Positions 45,433 through 59,086 of a stretch of DNA of 64,000 bases are shown here, one piece after another. The translations under genes were made by a program, and so were the position numbers. The DNA is from Agrostemma githago (Eukaryota; Streptophyta; Magnoliopsida; Caryophyllales; Caryophyllaceae). Position 1 is the stretch's first letter. Every line of letters starts with the position of its first letter. The stretch spans positions 58,733,049 through 58,797,048 of the forward strand of contig OY288239.1 of NCBI GenBank assembly GCA_958450325.1, in the 5' to 3' direction. Under the pieces are notes generated by a model. That model saw only the letters and a program-made list of their open reading frames with translations. It searched no databases and was not told where the DNA came from.

Positions 45433-48400
45433 GTATTTTTATTTTTTTTACGATTTAACTCGTAATTCTTAAAATTTATTATAAAACGAATTTATTGTTT
45501 AATCGTTTCAACTCCTAAAATTCTATTTGTCTCAGAAACTCTTCTTATATTTAAAACGTATTTTTATTTCTGTTTTGATTTATTCTACCCATTTTGTTTA
45601 ATTCCTATCGAAAGTTTATTTCGGCGATTTAGATTCTAAATTCTTTTTATTTATTTTTATTTAAGCTCGAATTTCTATTTTCGGCTCGAAGTTCATTTAT
45701 ATTGAGTTTTGTCAAAACATTTATTACATTTCCTCGATAAATCAATTTAATTCACTTTATCAAAAATTTATTATTTATCGGAAATACTATTTTATCGTCT
45801 AATTATATTTTTTTTAGCTTCGTTTTGGTCTCGAATAATTTATTTACCCATTTTATTTGACGGTCCGATTATCTAACAATTTTATTGACTCGTTTTTAAT
45901 TCAACTCATGGGTCAGTCAACTTATCATCACAGGATTCGTCCCCTAGTCGATTCATTTAATAATCCGTTTTCTTATTTTCTTTAGTGGCCCCATGATTCG
46001 TTTCATCTTTCCCTGTATGCGTACACTCCCCATTACTATATTCACTCCCCATTCTTTCTTTCATAAACTCCCACCGTTTCACTCCTTCCTCATTCATTCC
46101 CTTTTAACTCCTTGTTTTTCGTTCATCCATCATCATCAATCTGGTCAGATGCTCTGCTGTTGCTCTTTACTGTTGTTAACTGTTGTACGACGCTATGCTG
46201 CTGCTGGTCGCGTTGATGTCGCCTGATCTTCTTCCCTTTTCGTTCTTCTTCGTCCGTCATCAATCGTTTCCCTTCACCATCTTCGTTCGATTCTGCTGCA
46301 TTTTGTTGCTATTACGGTATAATTTCTGGCTGTTTTTGTTTCTTCCTCTTCTTCTCTTCAATCCGTTTTGCTGTCTTTTGTGTCGCCTTTTGGCTGCTGC
46401 AATCCTTCTGTTCTGTCTTTCTTCTTCTCCTTTCTTCTTCGTCATTCTTCTTCATTTCTTTTTCTTCTTAGCCTGTTTGCTGCTGCTGCGTTAATTATGC
46501 TGCTAGTTTCCGATTTCTGTCCTGATTTGTGTCTGCGTGCTGCTGTTTGATGCTACTGTCTTGCCCGCTGTTGTTGTTATTTGTGCGTTGATGATGCGGT
46601 TGCGGTTGTCGGTGTTTTGGTTCTGGTTCGCTGTCGTTGCTGTGCTGTTCTTTATTCTCCGTCTTCTTGTCGTCTTTGTGCCCAGTTGTTGTTATTACTG
46701 TCGCACGCTGTTGTCTTGCTATTCTTGATCAGCCTATCTGTGTCATTTCTACCTAATTCCTTCCCTTTTTCCGTCTCTAATTCATATGTTCAGACCTCTT
46801 GTTGCTATTTCAATCTCAACATGTTGTTTGCTATTTCGATTCCTCGACTTTACGGGCTGTTGTTACTGCTGCTTTGTTGCTATTCTGCCTTGGTTTCCTT
46901 GTTTTCGTTCTCATTTGTCGATCTCCTTGCAGCTGTCCGTTGTTTCCTTCCTTCTTCTTCTTCTTTTCTTCTTCTTCTTCTTCTTCTTCTAATTCTGTTC
47001 GTTGGTTCTACTGTTCTTCCTTTTGGTGTCGATGTGCTAATACCGACTCCTTGGTTTCCATGTTTCCGGGTCACCTCTTTTCTCTTTCAACATTCCTTAT
47101 TCCGATTTCTGTGTTTCCAATTCTTTTTGTCTCGAATTTTGTAGTGGAGCATACTTGGAAGGCTATAAAATCACGTCACGAAGCTTAAGGCTTGCTATTG
47201 AAGATTTGAAGGTTGGACTATGCTAGTAGACATGTACAGGATCGATTCGACTATAGACTCAAGGTAACTTTAGGACGTTACTCGATTTTATATCGTATGT
47301 TTGAGTAGTAGTATGTAGTAAGTATTTTAACTTCGGTTTTCTAATTTTAGCTATTTATCATTGCTAATAAAATTAATTTTAAATCGTATGCTTTATCAAT
47401 ATTTTTACAACTTTCGATATCGTTTTATAAATCGTTAGTAATTTAATTATTTACGATCGTTATAATATTTTGTTGGTTATCGTGATACTAATAACTAGAT
47501 AATAATGATTTCATATTTTCTTCATATTTCGTTAATTTATAATTTTAACTCAAAATCATATTTTTTATATTATAATCGAGATTTTTATACTTGTTCAATA
47601 AATTAATTTTGTTCTACGACTTATATTAATAAATGAGAAAATAGTCGATTTTGTTTTAAATTCAATTTTAGTCGAGTCTATTTTCCCTAATAATTTCTCA
47701 TTTGTCCACGATTGACTATTTTTATTAAAATCCGTATTATTTATTAAGAAAAGCTATTTGTTAAAAATAACTTGAAATCTTTGTAAATCTCATTTCATTT
47801 ATAAAACTCGTCGACTCAATTAATTTTGATATCGTTTTTCTTAAAACATCTCTTTTCTAAAATTTATATTTTGAACTCGATTTCCTAATTATTTATAAAA
47901 TACTATATATTGACTTATTATATTTTATTTATATTTTGAGTAACGAATTTAGAAATATAATAAAGTTACGATAACGACAATAATAATAAAATGTTAATTT
48001 CGTTAGAAATGCTATTTTATACGTTTCACTTATTTTAATAACTTACGTATTTTCTTTAAGAGTATTTCTATTTTAAGTAAATTTTTAAAATTAGTAAGTT
48101 TCTATTTATAGAAAGTTTCCCTTTTAATTTAAAATGTTTATTTCTTTTTATCTCCATATCATTTATAATTATTATATTTATTTTTGAATATCGATAATGG
48201 CTTGTTTTGGAGTTATGGAATAGAGACAAGTGTGAGGTTTAGAGTAATATATTCTGGGGTTTACGTTTTTGCCATCAACTATAAGGCTGGTGTGTCTTTA
48301 TGGGGCACAATGGTTGTTGAACCGAGCATATATGGTATTCGGGAGTGTGTGTACATTTTGACCTTAAACTCGTTCTTCGCAGTGTAAGACGCCGTCGGGT

Positions 48401-49109
48401 TGAACTGAGTATTTATGGTGCTCGGGAGGGGTGTGCATATTATCTTAAACTAGGGCCACACATTTATAAGTCGCCGTCCTATTATGGTTGAGTAGCCTAG
48501 TTAGAGACCGAAGTTTTATTTGTTTGAACTAAGTTCTCGAAGCTAGTTTTAGTATTCTCCTAGTGAAAGTCTAGCCGTCATCACTAATCCTATCCATAAC
48601 GCCATTTTGAATATTTTTATTATTATTGATACATTTTGGTTTGCAAGTTGGCAAATATTTGAAGTTTTCTTTTACTTGTTCTGATTTTATGGTTCCAATG
48701 TTTTAAGTTCTCTCCGAAAGCTTATTTTTGTTAAGTCATTTAATGTTTTCCTTGTTAACTATTTTGATATAATAATACTATTATTTTCCATATGATATAA
48801 TTTGGCTGAGAGAACGTCCGAGTTAGTCCCCACTGACGTGGCTGTTATGTTTATAACATGACAGGTATTTGCTGTTGGGTTTTGGGTGTGAGCTAGCGAG
48901 TAGCGTGGTTCCTACTCTTTCTTCATTCTTGCAATTTATGGAATTGTATAAACCCGTTTGAAGATTTTTACTTTTAGCCCTTTTGTAAAAAGAGACCTTT
49001 GTATTGACTTATCATTTCTTTTAATACGATATAGTCTGTCAGTGTGTTTTAATCCCAACTCTACAGTGTTTCCGCCACTGTATTGCTTTAGAATTTCTAG
49101 GGTATTACA
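45433..49109 (+). repeat. 5' LTR of element C, 5'-truncated
   Basis: It matches 51988-54501 from GTATTTTTA at 45433 onward, then continues to its end CTAGGGTATTACA at 49109. About 3.68 kb remain. The missing start (TGTAACACCCCTGATTTTTA...) is replaced by unrelated DNA and no target duplication can be checked. The part 48160-48620 resembles 15055-15500 of LTR D, and the 3' ends of C and D are alike. Reading frames at 46183-47188 are Phe/Leu/Ser-rich translations of pyrimidine-rich DNA and not genes. Confidence 0.87.
46948..46990 (+). repeat. (CTT)n microsatellite in the C 5' LTR
   Basis: Nearly pure TTC/CTT run within a kilobase of CT-rich sequence; the counterpart in the 3' LTR is at about 53571-53627 and differs in length. 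Confidence 0.85.
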
Positions 49110-49111
49110 GT

Positions 49112-49123
49112 TGGTATCAGAGC
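49112..49123 (+). other. Primer binding site of element C (initiator Met tRNA)
   Basis: TGGTATCAGAGC, two bases (GT) after the LTR end. Confidence 0.9.
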
Positions 49124-51975
49124 GTCACTGCTCCCAACGCTTACACCTGATTCTTGGAAAATACCAGTAAATGATTTGAATATTTAAAGAAACATTAGTG
49201 AGAGATGGATAGAAACAAAATAAGGACTTAGCTGTTAGATTATACGTTCTTGTAACTCAATGATTAGCATTGAATATCTGTTTCCTTTGTCTGGAAGAAG
49301 ATGAATAACAAGATGCTGACGCGAGGCTGCTTTAGATCGGGACAAAACCTACTGAACTCTCAACACCTGTTGACTCGAGTGGACTACTTGGTGCCTCAAG
49401 AATGATGCCGATGGTGACTTTTCAGTTCCGGTTCAGTTTGCTTAAGCTACATGTTAGATGATCAATAGTAGATTCCTGTTCCATGATGTTGCAGTAGATC
49501 CAGATGGAGTGACCAAAGACTTGCGTGCTCGTTCCTCTACAAGCAGATGAAGTAATCCATTTAGTTCCCTCGTGAACTCTGGAGGTCTGAAGATGCCCCT
49601 CTCGTTTTAGATCTTAGTTATCAAGGATCATCGATTCTTTTCTTCCTTCCTCTACTTCTTCCAATTCTTCTCTTATATATTCTCATCTTCATTCTCTTGG
49701 TGAATCCTTGTTCTATCCTTCTACTTTACCATCTTTCCTCTTGAGATTCTTTGGTTTGACCAAATTCCGTCCCAGTGAACCCGTGAAGTTATTGATGCTT
49801 GAGGTTAGTAAACCGTGTTACCAGGTTTGAGGATGGTGAGTCTACCCCACCTTTTAGGCAAGTAAGAAATTCTTAAGGATTGATTTGAATGGCAAATTGT
49901 TGCTTGATGGAATTAGCATGATACCTTACACACTGAACCTTGGGTTATAGGTTACTTCGATTATTTTGGAGTACTTAGAGTTGAATATATTTTTGAGTAG
50001 TAAGAGTATGTCATATTTGATGGATACCTAGTACCTAACCTAGAACCGAACCAAGTGTAACTAATAATATCACTTTGGGATTCTTACCTAATGCTTATTT
50101 AATGGATGCATCATGATTATTTGGCATCATTGGTTGTGGTACCATTAAAGGATTTTCTTTAATATTGTCACAAAATTTTGGTTGACATAGGCTACCTGTG
50201 TTTATTAAGGATTAGTTCGTCGATCGTTGTTTAAAGTTATAACTTATGAACTTTGGAGTTGAGTGATCTAACTTGGATAAATTGTTGTTAACCTTGAAGA
50301 AGAGAAACATATTCCAATTAAAGGTTGGATTTATCGCGTTGTTTTGAGGAATACTTAATGCGAATCATCTTGATGGATTTATAATTCAGAATCCTTAGAC
50401 CAACAAGATTGTGGCTTCGCTGAGTTAATAAATATTTTGGTGGTTTCGCTGAAACAATATGAAATTTGATGAATTTCTCAGAACCATTAGTCGAATGACG
50501 TATTTGAAGATGTGTGTGGTTGTGCCATTACCTATAGGTTTGAGCATGTTTTAGGATTTGTTTTACCTTCCCAACTCCTGTTCTTGGAGCATTATAATTA
50601 TGATGGTAAACATTTTTGAGGATTTTGTACCCGAGTATTGTTAAATTGGTGGATCTTGTTTACTGTTCCTTTCTCGAGAAGTTTGGGATGTACCTCGAGT
50701 TCGAACTTTATGAGCTTTGGATTTAGGAACCTTATCGATCGCAAGTTTGGGTGTGTTTTGATGACCGTTGAAATTTTAATGGATGAGGTTAGATTGTATA
50801 ACTTCGGTGGATTAGAATCTTATCGTTTGAACGATTGGTTAATCATGTAAGACATTTGTGGGGATTGAGACTGGGTAGTACCACCTATCGCCTAAGATTG
50901 GACTTGACGTATTTGATGGAATTTTGGAACCCGTGTTGTGGGAATCGTATTGGGAATCTCAAGATGGTTAACTTCTTCTCTAATTCTGAGAGCTCTATTT
51001 GACTCTCAATTTCGTTCCTCCTCTTAGCTTTTCTTAAATCATGCCACTTCTTCGGCCAATCTCTTTGAATTCTTTATCGGGTTTGAAAATTTCTGTTTCG
51101 ATTTGTTGTTGACTATGACTCTATTTATCCATTTACCATTTCCCGAACCTATTTTTTCAAAAAAAATCGTGAAATTTTAACGGTTTGAAGCATAATTACA
51201 AATTTTAAAACTCCCCGTTTTGTAAAAACTGTAAGCAACTTAAACTTCTCGGTTATCGTGGAATTTAAATTTTTTGAGTTGTAAATTCCAAAACTTTGTA
51301 TTTCGTTTTTGTTTTATTTTGGTCATGTTTCAAAAAGGGTCTTAATAATTTATTTTGAAGTATCTCAAAATTATTTAAAATTTTGATTTTGATTTTCGCG
51401 TGATCGGATTTTATGAAAACATTCATAATTGCAAATATTTTGGATTTTTATAAAGATTATTATGTAAAACGCTTTAATATTTTCGAAAAAACTTCGTACG
51501 TCTAAATTTTTGTTTTACTGTCATTAGACTTTAAATCTGTTATTGAAAATGTTTGTCGACTGATTCGATTTTTATTTACTAACTACAAAATTTGATTTCT
51601 CAAATTTTTGTTTGGTCTTAAAACGAAATATTGTCGATTTTTTTTATCTAAACGTTTTACTGTTACTTCGAAAATATTTGGGTACTCTCCCCCTCGGGTT
51701 CATTTACAAATATTAATTGTTGTCATTATTTAATCGAATAATTTTTAACTTACACTTTTATTAATTTAAATAATTTTTAACTTTGGGAACTGAGCCTAAC
51801 TCATCTTGAAATAAATTTTAACTTCGAATTCGATTTCATATCACGTTTAAAGTTGTAAAATTTTAAACTGAGATTGTGATGCGAGTTAAGCATTCTCATT
51901 TTGTTTAAGTGATATAACCTTGTTTTCCATGCTATTATTATGTTTATGTTAGTTTCGATGACGAAACTTCTTTTT
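49124..51975 (+). other. Non-coding interior of element C
   Basis: About 2.85 kb with no ORF longer than about 70 codons that resembles any retroelement protein in any frame. The GT/TT-rich first two thirds give way to AT-rich DNA after about 51120. Apart from the primer site and polypurine tract, nothing is recognised. Confidence 0.75.
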
Positions 51976-51987
51976 AGTGGGGAAGAT
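51976..51987 (+). other. Polypurine tract of element C
   Basis: AGTGGGGAAGAT directly before the 3' LTR start. The upstream GACGAAACTTCTTTTTAG also occurs next to the H tract (36612 onward, minus strand), showing relatedness of the families. Confidence 0.8.
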
Positions 51988-54501
51988 TGTAACACCCCTG
52001 ATTTTTATAAATTAAATTTATTTAAAATTATATTCGTATTTTTAATTTGTTTACGATTTAACTCGTAATTCTTAAAATTTATTATAAAACGAATTTATTG
52101 TTTAATCGTTTCAACTCCTAAAATTCTATTTATCTCAGAAACTCTTCTTATATTTAAAACGTATTTTTATTTCTGTTTCGATTTATTCTACCCATTTTGT
52201 TTAATTCCTATCGAAAGTTTACTTCGGCGATTTAGATTCTAAATTCCTTTTATTTATTTTTATTTAAGCTCAAATTTCTATTTTCGGCTCGACGTTCATT
52301 TATATTGAGTTTTGTCAAAACATTTATTACATTTCCTCGATAAATCAATTTAATTCACTTTATCGAAAATTTATTATTTATCGGAAATACTATTTTATCG
52401 TCGAATTATATTTTTTTAGCTTCGTTTTGGTCTCGAATAATTTATTTACCCATTTTATTTGACGGTCCGATTATCTAACAATTTTATTGACTCGTTTTTA
52501 ATTCAACTCATGGGTCAGTCAACTTATCGTCACGGGATTCGTCCCCTAATCGATTCATTTAATAATCCATTTCCTTATTTTCTTTGGTGGCCCCATGATT
52601 CTTTTCATCTTTCCCTGTATGCGAACACTCCCCATTATTATATTCACTCCCCCTTTCTTTCTTTCATAAACTCCCACCGTTTCACTCCTTCCTCATTCAT
52701 TCCCTTTTAACTCCTTGTTTTTCGTTCATCCATCATCATCCATCTGGTCTGATGCTCTGCTGCTCTTTACTGTTGTTAACTGTTGTACGACGCTATGCTG
52801 CTGTTGGTCGCATTGATGTCGCCTGATCTTCTTCCTTTTTCGTTCTTCTTCGTCCATTATCAATCGTTTCCCTTCACCATCTTCGTTCGATTCTGCTGTT
52901 GCGTTTTGTTGCTATTATGGTATAAGCTCTGGTTGTTTTCGTTTCTTCCTCTTCTTCTCTTCAATCCGTTTTGCTGTCTTTTGTGTCGCCTTTTGGCTGC
53001 TACCTGATGTTGTTTTAAGTGCTGCAATCCTTCTGTTCTGTCTTTCTTCTTCTCCTTTCTTCTTCGTCATTCTTCTTCTTTTCTTTTTCTTCTTAGCCTG
53101 TCTGCTGCTGCTGCGTTAATTATGCTGCTAGTTTCCGATTTCTGTCCTGATTTGTGTCTGCGTGCTGCTGTTTGATGCTACTATCTTGCCCGCTGTTGCT
53201 GTTATTTGTGCGTTGAGGATGCGGTTGTGGTTGTCGGTGTTTTGGTTCTGGTTCGCTGTCGTTGCTGTGCTGTTCTTTATTCTCCGTCTTCTTGTTGTCT
53301 TTGTGCCCAGTTGTTGTTATTACTGTTGCACGCTGTTGTCTTGCTATTCTTGATCAGCCTATCTGTGTCATTTATTCCTAGTTCCTTCCCTTTTTCTGTC
53401 TCTATTTCATTTGTTCAGACCTCTTGTTGCTATTTCAATCTCAACATGTTGTTCGCTATTTCGATTCCTCGACTTTACAGGCTGTTGTTACTGCCGGTTT
53501 GTTGCTATTCTGCCTTAGTTTCCTTGTTTTCGTTCTCATTTGTCGATCTCCTTGCTGCTGTCCGTTGTTTCCTTCCTTCCTTCTTCTTCTTTTCTTCTTT
53601 TCTTCTTCTTCTTCTTCTTCTTCTTCTGTTTGTTGGTTCTACTGTTCTTCCTTTTGGTGTCGATGTGATAATACCGACTCCTTGGTTTCCATGTTTCCGG
53701 GTCACCTCTTTCCTCTTTCAACATTCCTTATTCCGATTTCTGTGTTGTTTCCAATTCTTTTTGTCTCGAATTTCGTAGTGGAGCATACTTGGAAGGCTAT
53801 AAAATAACGTCACGAAGCTTAAGGCTTGCTATTGAAGATTTGAAGGTTGGACTATGCTAGTAGACATGTACTGGATCGATTCGACTATAGACTCAAGGTA
53901 ACTTTAGGACGTTACTCGATTTTATATCGTATGTTTGAGTAGTAGTATGTAGTAAGTATTTTAACTTCGGTTTTCTAATTTTAGCTATTTATCATTGCTA
54001 ATAAAATTAATTTTAAATCGTATGCTTTATCAATATTTTTACAACTTTCGATATCGTTTTATAAATCGTTAGTAATTTAATTATTTACGATCGTTATAAT
54101 ATTTTGTTGGTTATCGTGATACTAATAACTAGATAATAATGATTTCATATTTTCTTCATATTTCGTTAATTTATAATTTTAACTCAAAATCGTATTTTTT
54201 ATATTATAATCGAGATTTTTATACTTGTTCAATAAATTAATTTTGTTTTACGACTTATATTAATAAATGAGAAAATAGTCGATTTTGTTTTAAATTCAAT
54301 TTTAGTCGAGTCTATTTTCCCTAATAATTTCTCATTTGTCTACGATTGACTATTTTTATTAAAATCCGTATTATTTATTAATAAACGCTATTTGTTAAAA
54401 ATAACTTGAAATCTTTGTAAATCTCATTTCATTTATAAAACTCGTCGACTCAATTAATTTTGATATCGTTTTTCTTAAAACATCTCTTTTCTAAAATTTA
54501 T
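51988..54501 (+). repeat. 3' LTR of element C, interrupted by element G
   Basis: It starts TGTAACACCCCTGATTTTTA and is collinear with 45433 onward up to CTAAAATTTAT at 54501; the uninterrupted site is at about 47877-47890. It carries its own CTT run at about 53571-53627. The rest lies beyond G, outside the window. Confidence 0.88.
53571..53627 (+). repeat. (CTT)n microsatellite in the C 3' LTR
   Basis: Counterpart of the run at 46948-46990, with changed length and interruptions. Confidence 0.85.
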
Positions 54502-56752
54502 TGTAACAGCCCTAAATTTTCGCAACCAAAATAATAAACCAAAAACCGAAAACTCAAAACTGTTACTCCACACTTAGCTTACCGAGCCAAGTGCAAGGAC
54601 AAATAATAAATGAATAAAAATAGAAATTTGATAGCTAACAAAAATAGAAACGTTGCAGCGGAAGTCTTTAAGTCTTACAAAATCCAAAACGGTTTAAAAC
54701 AATAGTAACAAATAAATCCAATAATAATGTAAATAGTTTGGTAAATAATAAAAAAAAAGTCATTCCTCGCTCATCACAACCCGATACCAGAATGCACCAA
54801 TGCAGCAATCACGTGTACCTATCAGCTGTACCCAAAACACAAATAGGTACAGGTTCCAGCGGGGGAACGACCCAAAACAAAAGGACGTCAGCAAAGCTGA
54901 GTAAAAATATAATAATATAATAAATCGTGAAATAATAATAATAATAACAATAATAATAACAATAATAATAATAATAAACTGAAATCAGAATTAAAACCAT
55001 CGTTTAAATAACAGAATACCATAAAAATCATAGTTAAAATCTAACCAACCAAAATATATATTTTTCGCAACCTGTGTGTCAAGGTCCTACCCTTGCACGG
55101 TCTAGAGGTAACCACCTGTGCTTAGCTAGACTCATAATAGTGTGCACCTCTCACATTTGGACAACCAGTAGGATGAAACTGCCAAAGGAGAAAGTCTAAC
55201 TCCCTAGCAAGTGAGGGCCGGACAATCCTCACTCAAAAAATAGTTTCGGGACAAAGTCCCAGGAACGTCTTAGACGCACCTTAAAACCGTCTAGACCAAC
55301 AAAACTCCCAGAGTCTGTTATAAGTTACTAAAAATTTTACCAAAATAGTTCCAATATGTGAGTCGTGTCACAAAGTTCAATATCCAAACATTACGAGTAT
55401 TATAAAAATATTAACGATCGACGAAATAATTTACAAAACCGTTATAAAAATATATTTTGATCCGAACATGCTCTTTACTTAAAAGTGAAAAGGGTAAAAC
55501 GTCCTTACCTCTTAAGACGGTCAAAACTCAGCTAGTATTATTAGTCCAAAAACTCTTTCTCCTCGAACCCACGAGCTACAATAATAATATAAATGGTTCA
55601 ATAAGTAACCAATTCATATAGAACCAACGAGTCTATCCCAATATAACTACTTAGTACTACTATCTAATCTTGTCCCATAAAATTCTCACCCCGAACTCTA
55701 AATTTTCAATCCACGTACCAAACACTAATAGATAACAATAACCCTTCATTAATCTCTTTATTCCTTCTTATCCTATTAGTATGTATCATACAACTAGCTA
55801 ATTAGTATCTATTGTTGACTTATTAGGACTATGATATACTCAGTAATAGATAAACCTCCCTTTACAAACTCTTTCCAAACCTTTAATGTTGTCATACAAA
55901 CCATTATTTCCATATACTCCTTCCATACATTCCAAGTAGGTAGGAATACGTAGCCAAATCTCATTATTCACATAAATTCATGACGCCACACATGATACAG
56001 TAATACTCCACCACCAGTTCACGATCATACACAACTAAATCGGAATGCCCTGAAACAACCTTACATCATTAACTAACCAAACATGTTCCGTAAGAACCAT
56101 GACTAGGAATGAACCAAATACAAATATGTACATATCGCCTCTCCACTACTACTCTCAAAATTGACTCAAAATTCCAATCCAATAAAGACTCACGCCATAT
56201 CCCGACAATACTAGTAAGAAATACTGTGATTGAGGTTTTAGAAAACTAGAATCGAGATTTAAGACATTTAGACATGTATTAACCTTGTTCCCTAATTTAT
56301 AAGAAATAAAGAAATTAATAGATTAAAGTACTTACGATTTTGTTGAAGACGGATCTGAAAACGTTGGTGTAAGCAAGGAACAAGGACCGATTTGCTGACG
56401 ACGAACAAAAGTTGAAAACAGAGAAGGAAGAGTGGAAAGGTAGTAGTGCGTGCGGCACAAGGATGAATGAATGAATTGGGAAAAGAAAAGGGGCGTGGGG
56501 TTTTAAATAGTTTTAAGTTTCCGTTTTTTTTTTCCTTATTGTATTTGACCCAAATCTCAACCCGATACAAACACGGTTTATAAAAAGAATGTTTCACTTT
56601 AAGAAAATCAAAACCGATTTATTATAAGACGGACCAAAATAGTTTAACTTTATAAAGACCTCGAAAATATTTTTCCCAACCTAACAACCCATTTTAAATA
56701 ATTTAGAAAAGTAACGTTTTATAATTGACTCGAAAAATAACGGGGTGTTACA
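54502..56752 (-). repeat. 3' LTR of element G
   Basis: On the minus strand it starts TGTAACACCCCGTTATTTTT at 56752 and ends GGGCTGTTACA at 54502, 2,251 bp. It contains TAA/TTA microsatellites (about 54935-54975) whose unit number differs by one from the 5' LTR. Small ORFs (56292-56597, 54809-55000) are not supported as genes. Confidence 0.92.
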
Positions 56753-57405
56753 GACTTCCCTCCTTAAAACAAAACTTCGTCCTCGAAGTTTAAACTCGTC
56801 CCCAAAATAAGGTCTCACGTTACTATAAGTGTCCCAAAATGACCATTCACTCCATATATCCAAATTCGTCAAAGTTCCTCATATATATCCAAAATAGCCA
56901 GTTACTCCATATATATATATTCAAACTCCACCAAACAACACACAACCCTTAAGATGACTCACATTTCTAAATTCTCCAAAAATCCAAAAGGGTCTAATTA
57001 CTCAAATCCAAGGTAACACAACTTCACCATCTCTAATTCCACAAGGTAAGATCATCTAAATCCACAAAATAATGCTAGAGTTCTAACCTACAAAATTCTC
57101 ACAATCCTCAAAAATGTCACTTAGAAAGCTAAGAGCATGCCGGGTAAGTAATAATTAAATATTTTTTCAAAGTTTTGAAAATAAATAAACAATTATTTCA
57201 AGAATAATAACTAATAGAAAAACCAGTATCCAACCATAACCAACAATAATCAATAGATTCATATTTGTAACCAACAAGCAATAATAACATGAAACCACAC
57301 AACAAGGTTAATACAACACAAAAATCAAGTACTAAATAAGGTAGTCATGCATATTTTCTATCCCCCTTAAAATAAAGCTTTGTCCACGAAGCAAGAAAAT
57401 TTACC
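56753..57405 (-). promoter_or_regulatory. 3' untranslated region and polypurine tract of element G
   Basis: On the minus strand it ends AAGGAGGGAAGTC (56753-56765) directly before the 3' LTR. It corresponds to 30590-31275 of F, including the ATATATGGAGT-type repeats. No coding sequence. Confidence 0.75.
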
Positions 57406-59086
57406 TTAAGCAAAAAGATGAGGGTATTTCTCTTTCATGGCTGACTCAACTTCCCAAGTAGCCTCCTCCACATTGTTATTATTTCACAAAACTTTGACCA
57501 TTCTTGTCTCAGTTCTACGGGTTTTACGCACCTTACTATCCAAAATCTGAACAGGAGTCTCCTCGTAAGTCATAGTCTCATCAAGCTCAATAGTCTCCGG
57601 GTCTAACACATGTGATGGATCACTAATGTATTTTCTTAGCTGGGAAACATGGAATACATTATGCACTCGTTCTAGATCAGCTGGTAAATCAAGTCGATAA
57701 GCCACCTCGCCAATGCGCTCCAAAATTTCATACCGACCAATAAACTTCGGGCTCAATTTGCCCTTCTTACCGAACCGCATTACTCCTTTAGTAGGCGAGA
57801 CACGCAAAAGAACTTTGTCACCAACCTCAAATTCCACGTGCCTACGAGTCTTATCAGCATAGCTCTTCTGACGGTCTTGAGCTGCCTTCATCCTGTCCTG
57901 TATAATCCTGACACTCTCAACCATTTCAGTGATCATCTCAGGCCCTAGAATCACATGCTCACTAATATCACCCCAACATATCGGACTCCTAAACTTGCGT
58001 CCGTACAATGCCTCAAATGGTGCCATCTGAATTATAGCCTGATAATTGTTATTATAAGAGAACTCAATAAGATCTAACTTATCCTCCCAACCTCCCTGAA
58101 ATTGTAAGACACAAGCTCGCAACATATCCTCAAGTATTTGATTTGTTCTTTCAGTCTGACCATCGGTAGCTGGATGAAATACTGTGCTCATATTAAGTTT
58201 GGTTCCCAAAGCTGTCTGAAGTTTCTCCCAAAATATTGAAACAAATCTGGCATCCCTATCTGACACAATATCCTTAGGAACTCCATGAAGTCTTACCACA
58301 TGATGTATATAAGCATCAGCAAGCTGCTTCTTCTTCCAAGTATCTTTCATCGGAATAAAATGTGCACACTTAGTCAGCCTATCAATTATCACCCAAATCA
58401 TATTATTACCTTTCTGTGACCTTGGCAAACCAGCTACAAAATCCATTGAGATTGAACTCCACTTCCACTCGGGAACTTCTAAAGGTTGCAACTTCCCTTG
58501 AGGTCTCCTGTGTTCACTCTTAACCTTCTGACATATCAAGCATCGAGACACAAAATCTGCAATATGTTTCTTCATACCGGACCACCAAAATGTTAATTTC
58601 AAGTCCGCATACATTTTATCACCTCCGGGGTGAACAGAATACGGTGTTGCATGTGCTTCAGTCATGATTCTTTCCTTTATCTCCCAGTTGTTAGGCACAC
58701 AAACCCTATCATGAACCTTAATCAATCCACTCTCATCGCGTTTGAACAAAGTAGACTCATTCACTAACTTATCCTGCAAATACTTATCACCAACCTGCAA
58801 TTCTCTAATCTCCCCTATCAAATCGCTCTCAACAGATAACACATTAGATGGGGTTCCTGGCTTCGCCATTTGGATCGCAAAGTTCACAAATTCTTCCCTT
58901 AACTTATCACGGTTCATCACTAACTGTATCGTATGGAGAGATTTTCTACTTAAGGCATCGGCCACCACATTAGCCTTTCCTTCATGATACTGGATCTCGA
59001 CCTCGTAGTCCTTAATCAACTCTAACCACCTCCTCTGTCTCATATTAAGCTCCTTTTAAGTGAATATATATTTTAAGCTTTTGTGA
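57406..59086 (-). pseudogene. Element G RNase H tail, integrase and chromodomain; one nonsense codon near the end
   Basis: Minus strand, open from 59043 to 57484: NMRQRRW-type RNase H tail ([16 protein letters not shown]), HHCC zinc domain (YSVHPGGDKMYADLKLTFWW ... CLICQKVK), DDE core (SISMDFVAGLPRSQKG, IVSDRDARFVSIFW, GQTERTNQILEDMLRAC), PKFIGRYEILERIGEVAYRL and chromodomain start (TYEETPVQILDSKVRKTRRT). TGA at 57481-57483 replaces the Trp of VLW, a residue of the chromodomain core. The frame then continues 26 codons to TAA at 57406-57408. A stop (TAA for the Gln of FTQK) lies upstream near 59055-59060. The integrase catalytic core is complete. Confidence 0.9.

Larger units (their letters stand above)
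45433..54501 (+). mobile_element. Element C: large non-coding LTR element (LARD-like)
   Basis: 5' LTR 45433-49109 (first about 50 bp missing), Met-tRNA primer site 49112, 2.9-kb interior 49110-51987 with no recognisable Gag or Pol in any frame, polypurine tract 51976-51987, and 3' LTR from 51988, interrupted at 54501 by element G. Very long LTRs, intact cis sites and a non-coding interior fit a large retrotransposon derivative moved in trans. The two LTRs are highly similar, so it moved fairly recently. Confidence 0.85.

Noticed and set aside
46183..47188. Overlapping ORFs of 100-190 codons (and copies at 53206-53807) that look like membrane proteins
   Set aside because: They are translations of CT-rich LTR DNA in several frames at once, rich in Phe, Leu and Ser, and they change length between the two LTRs through CTT slippage.
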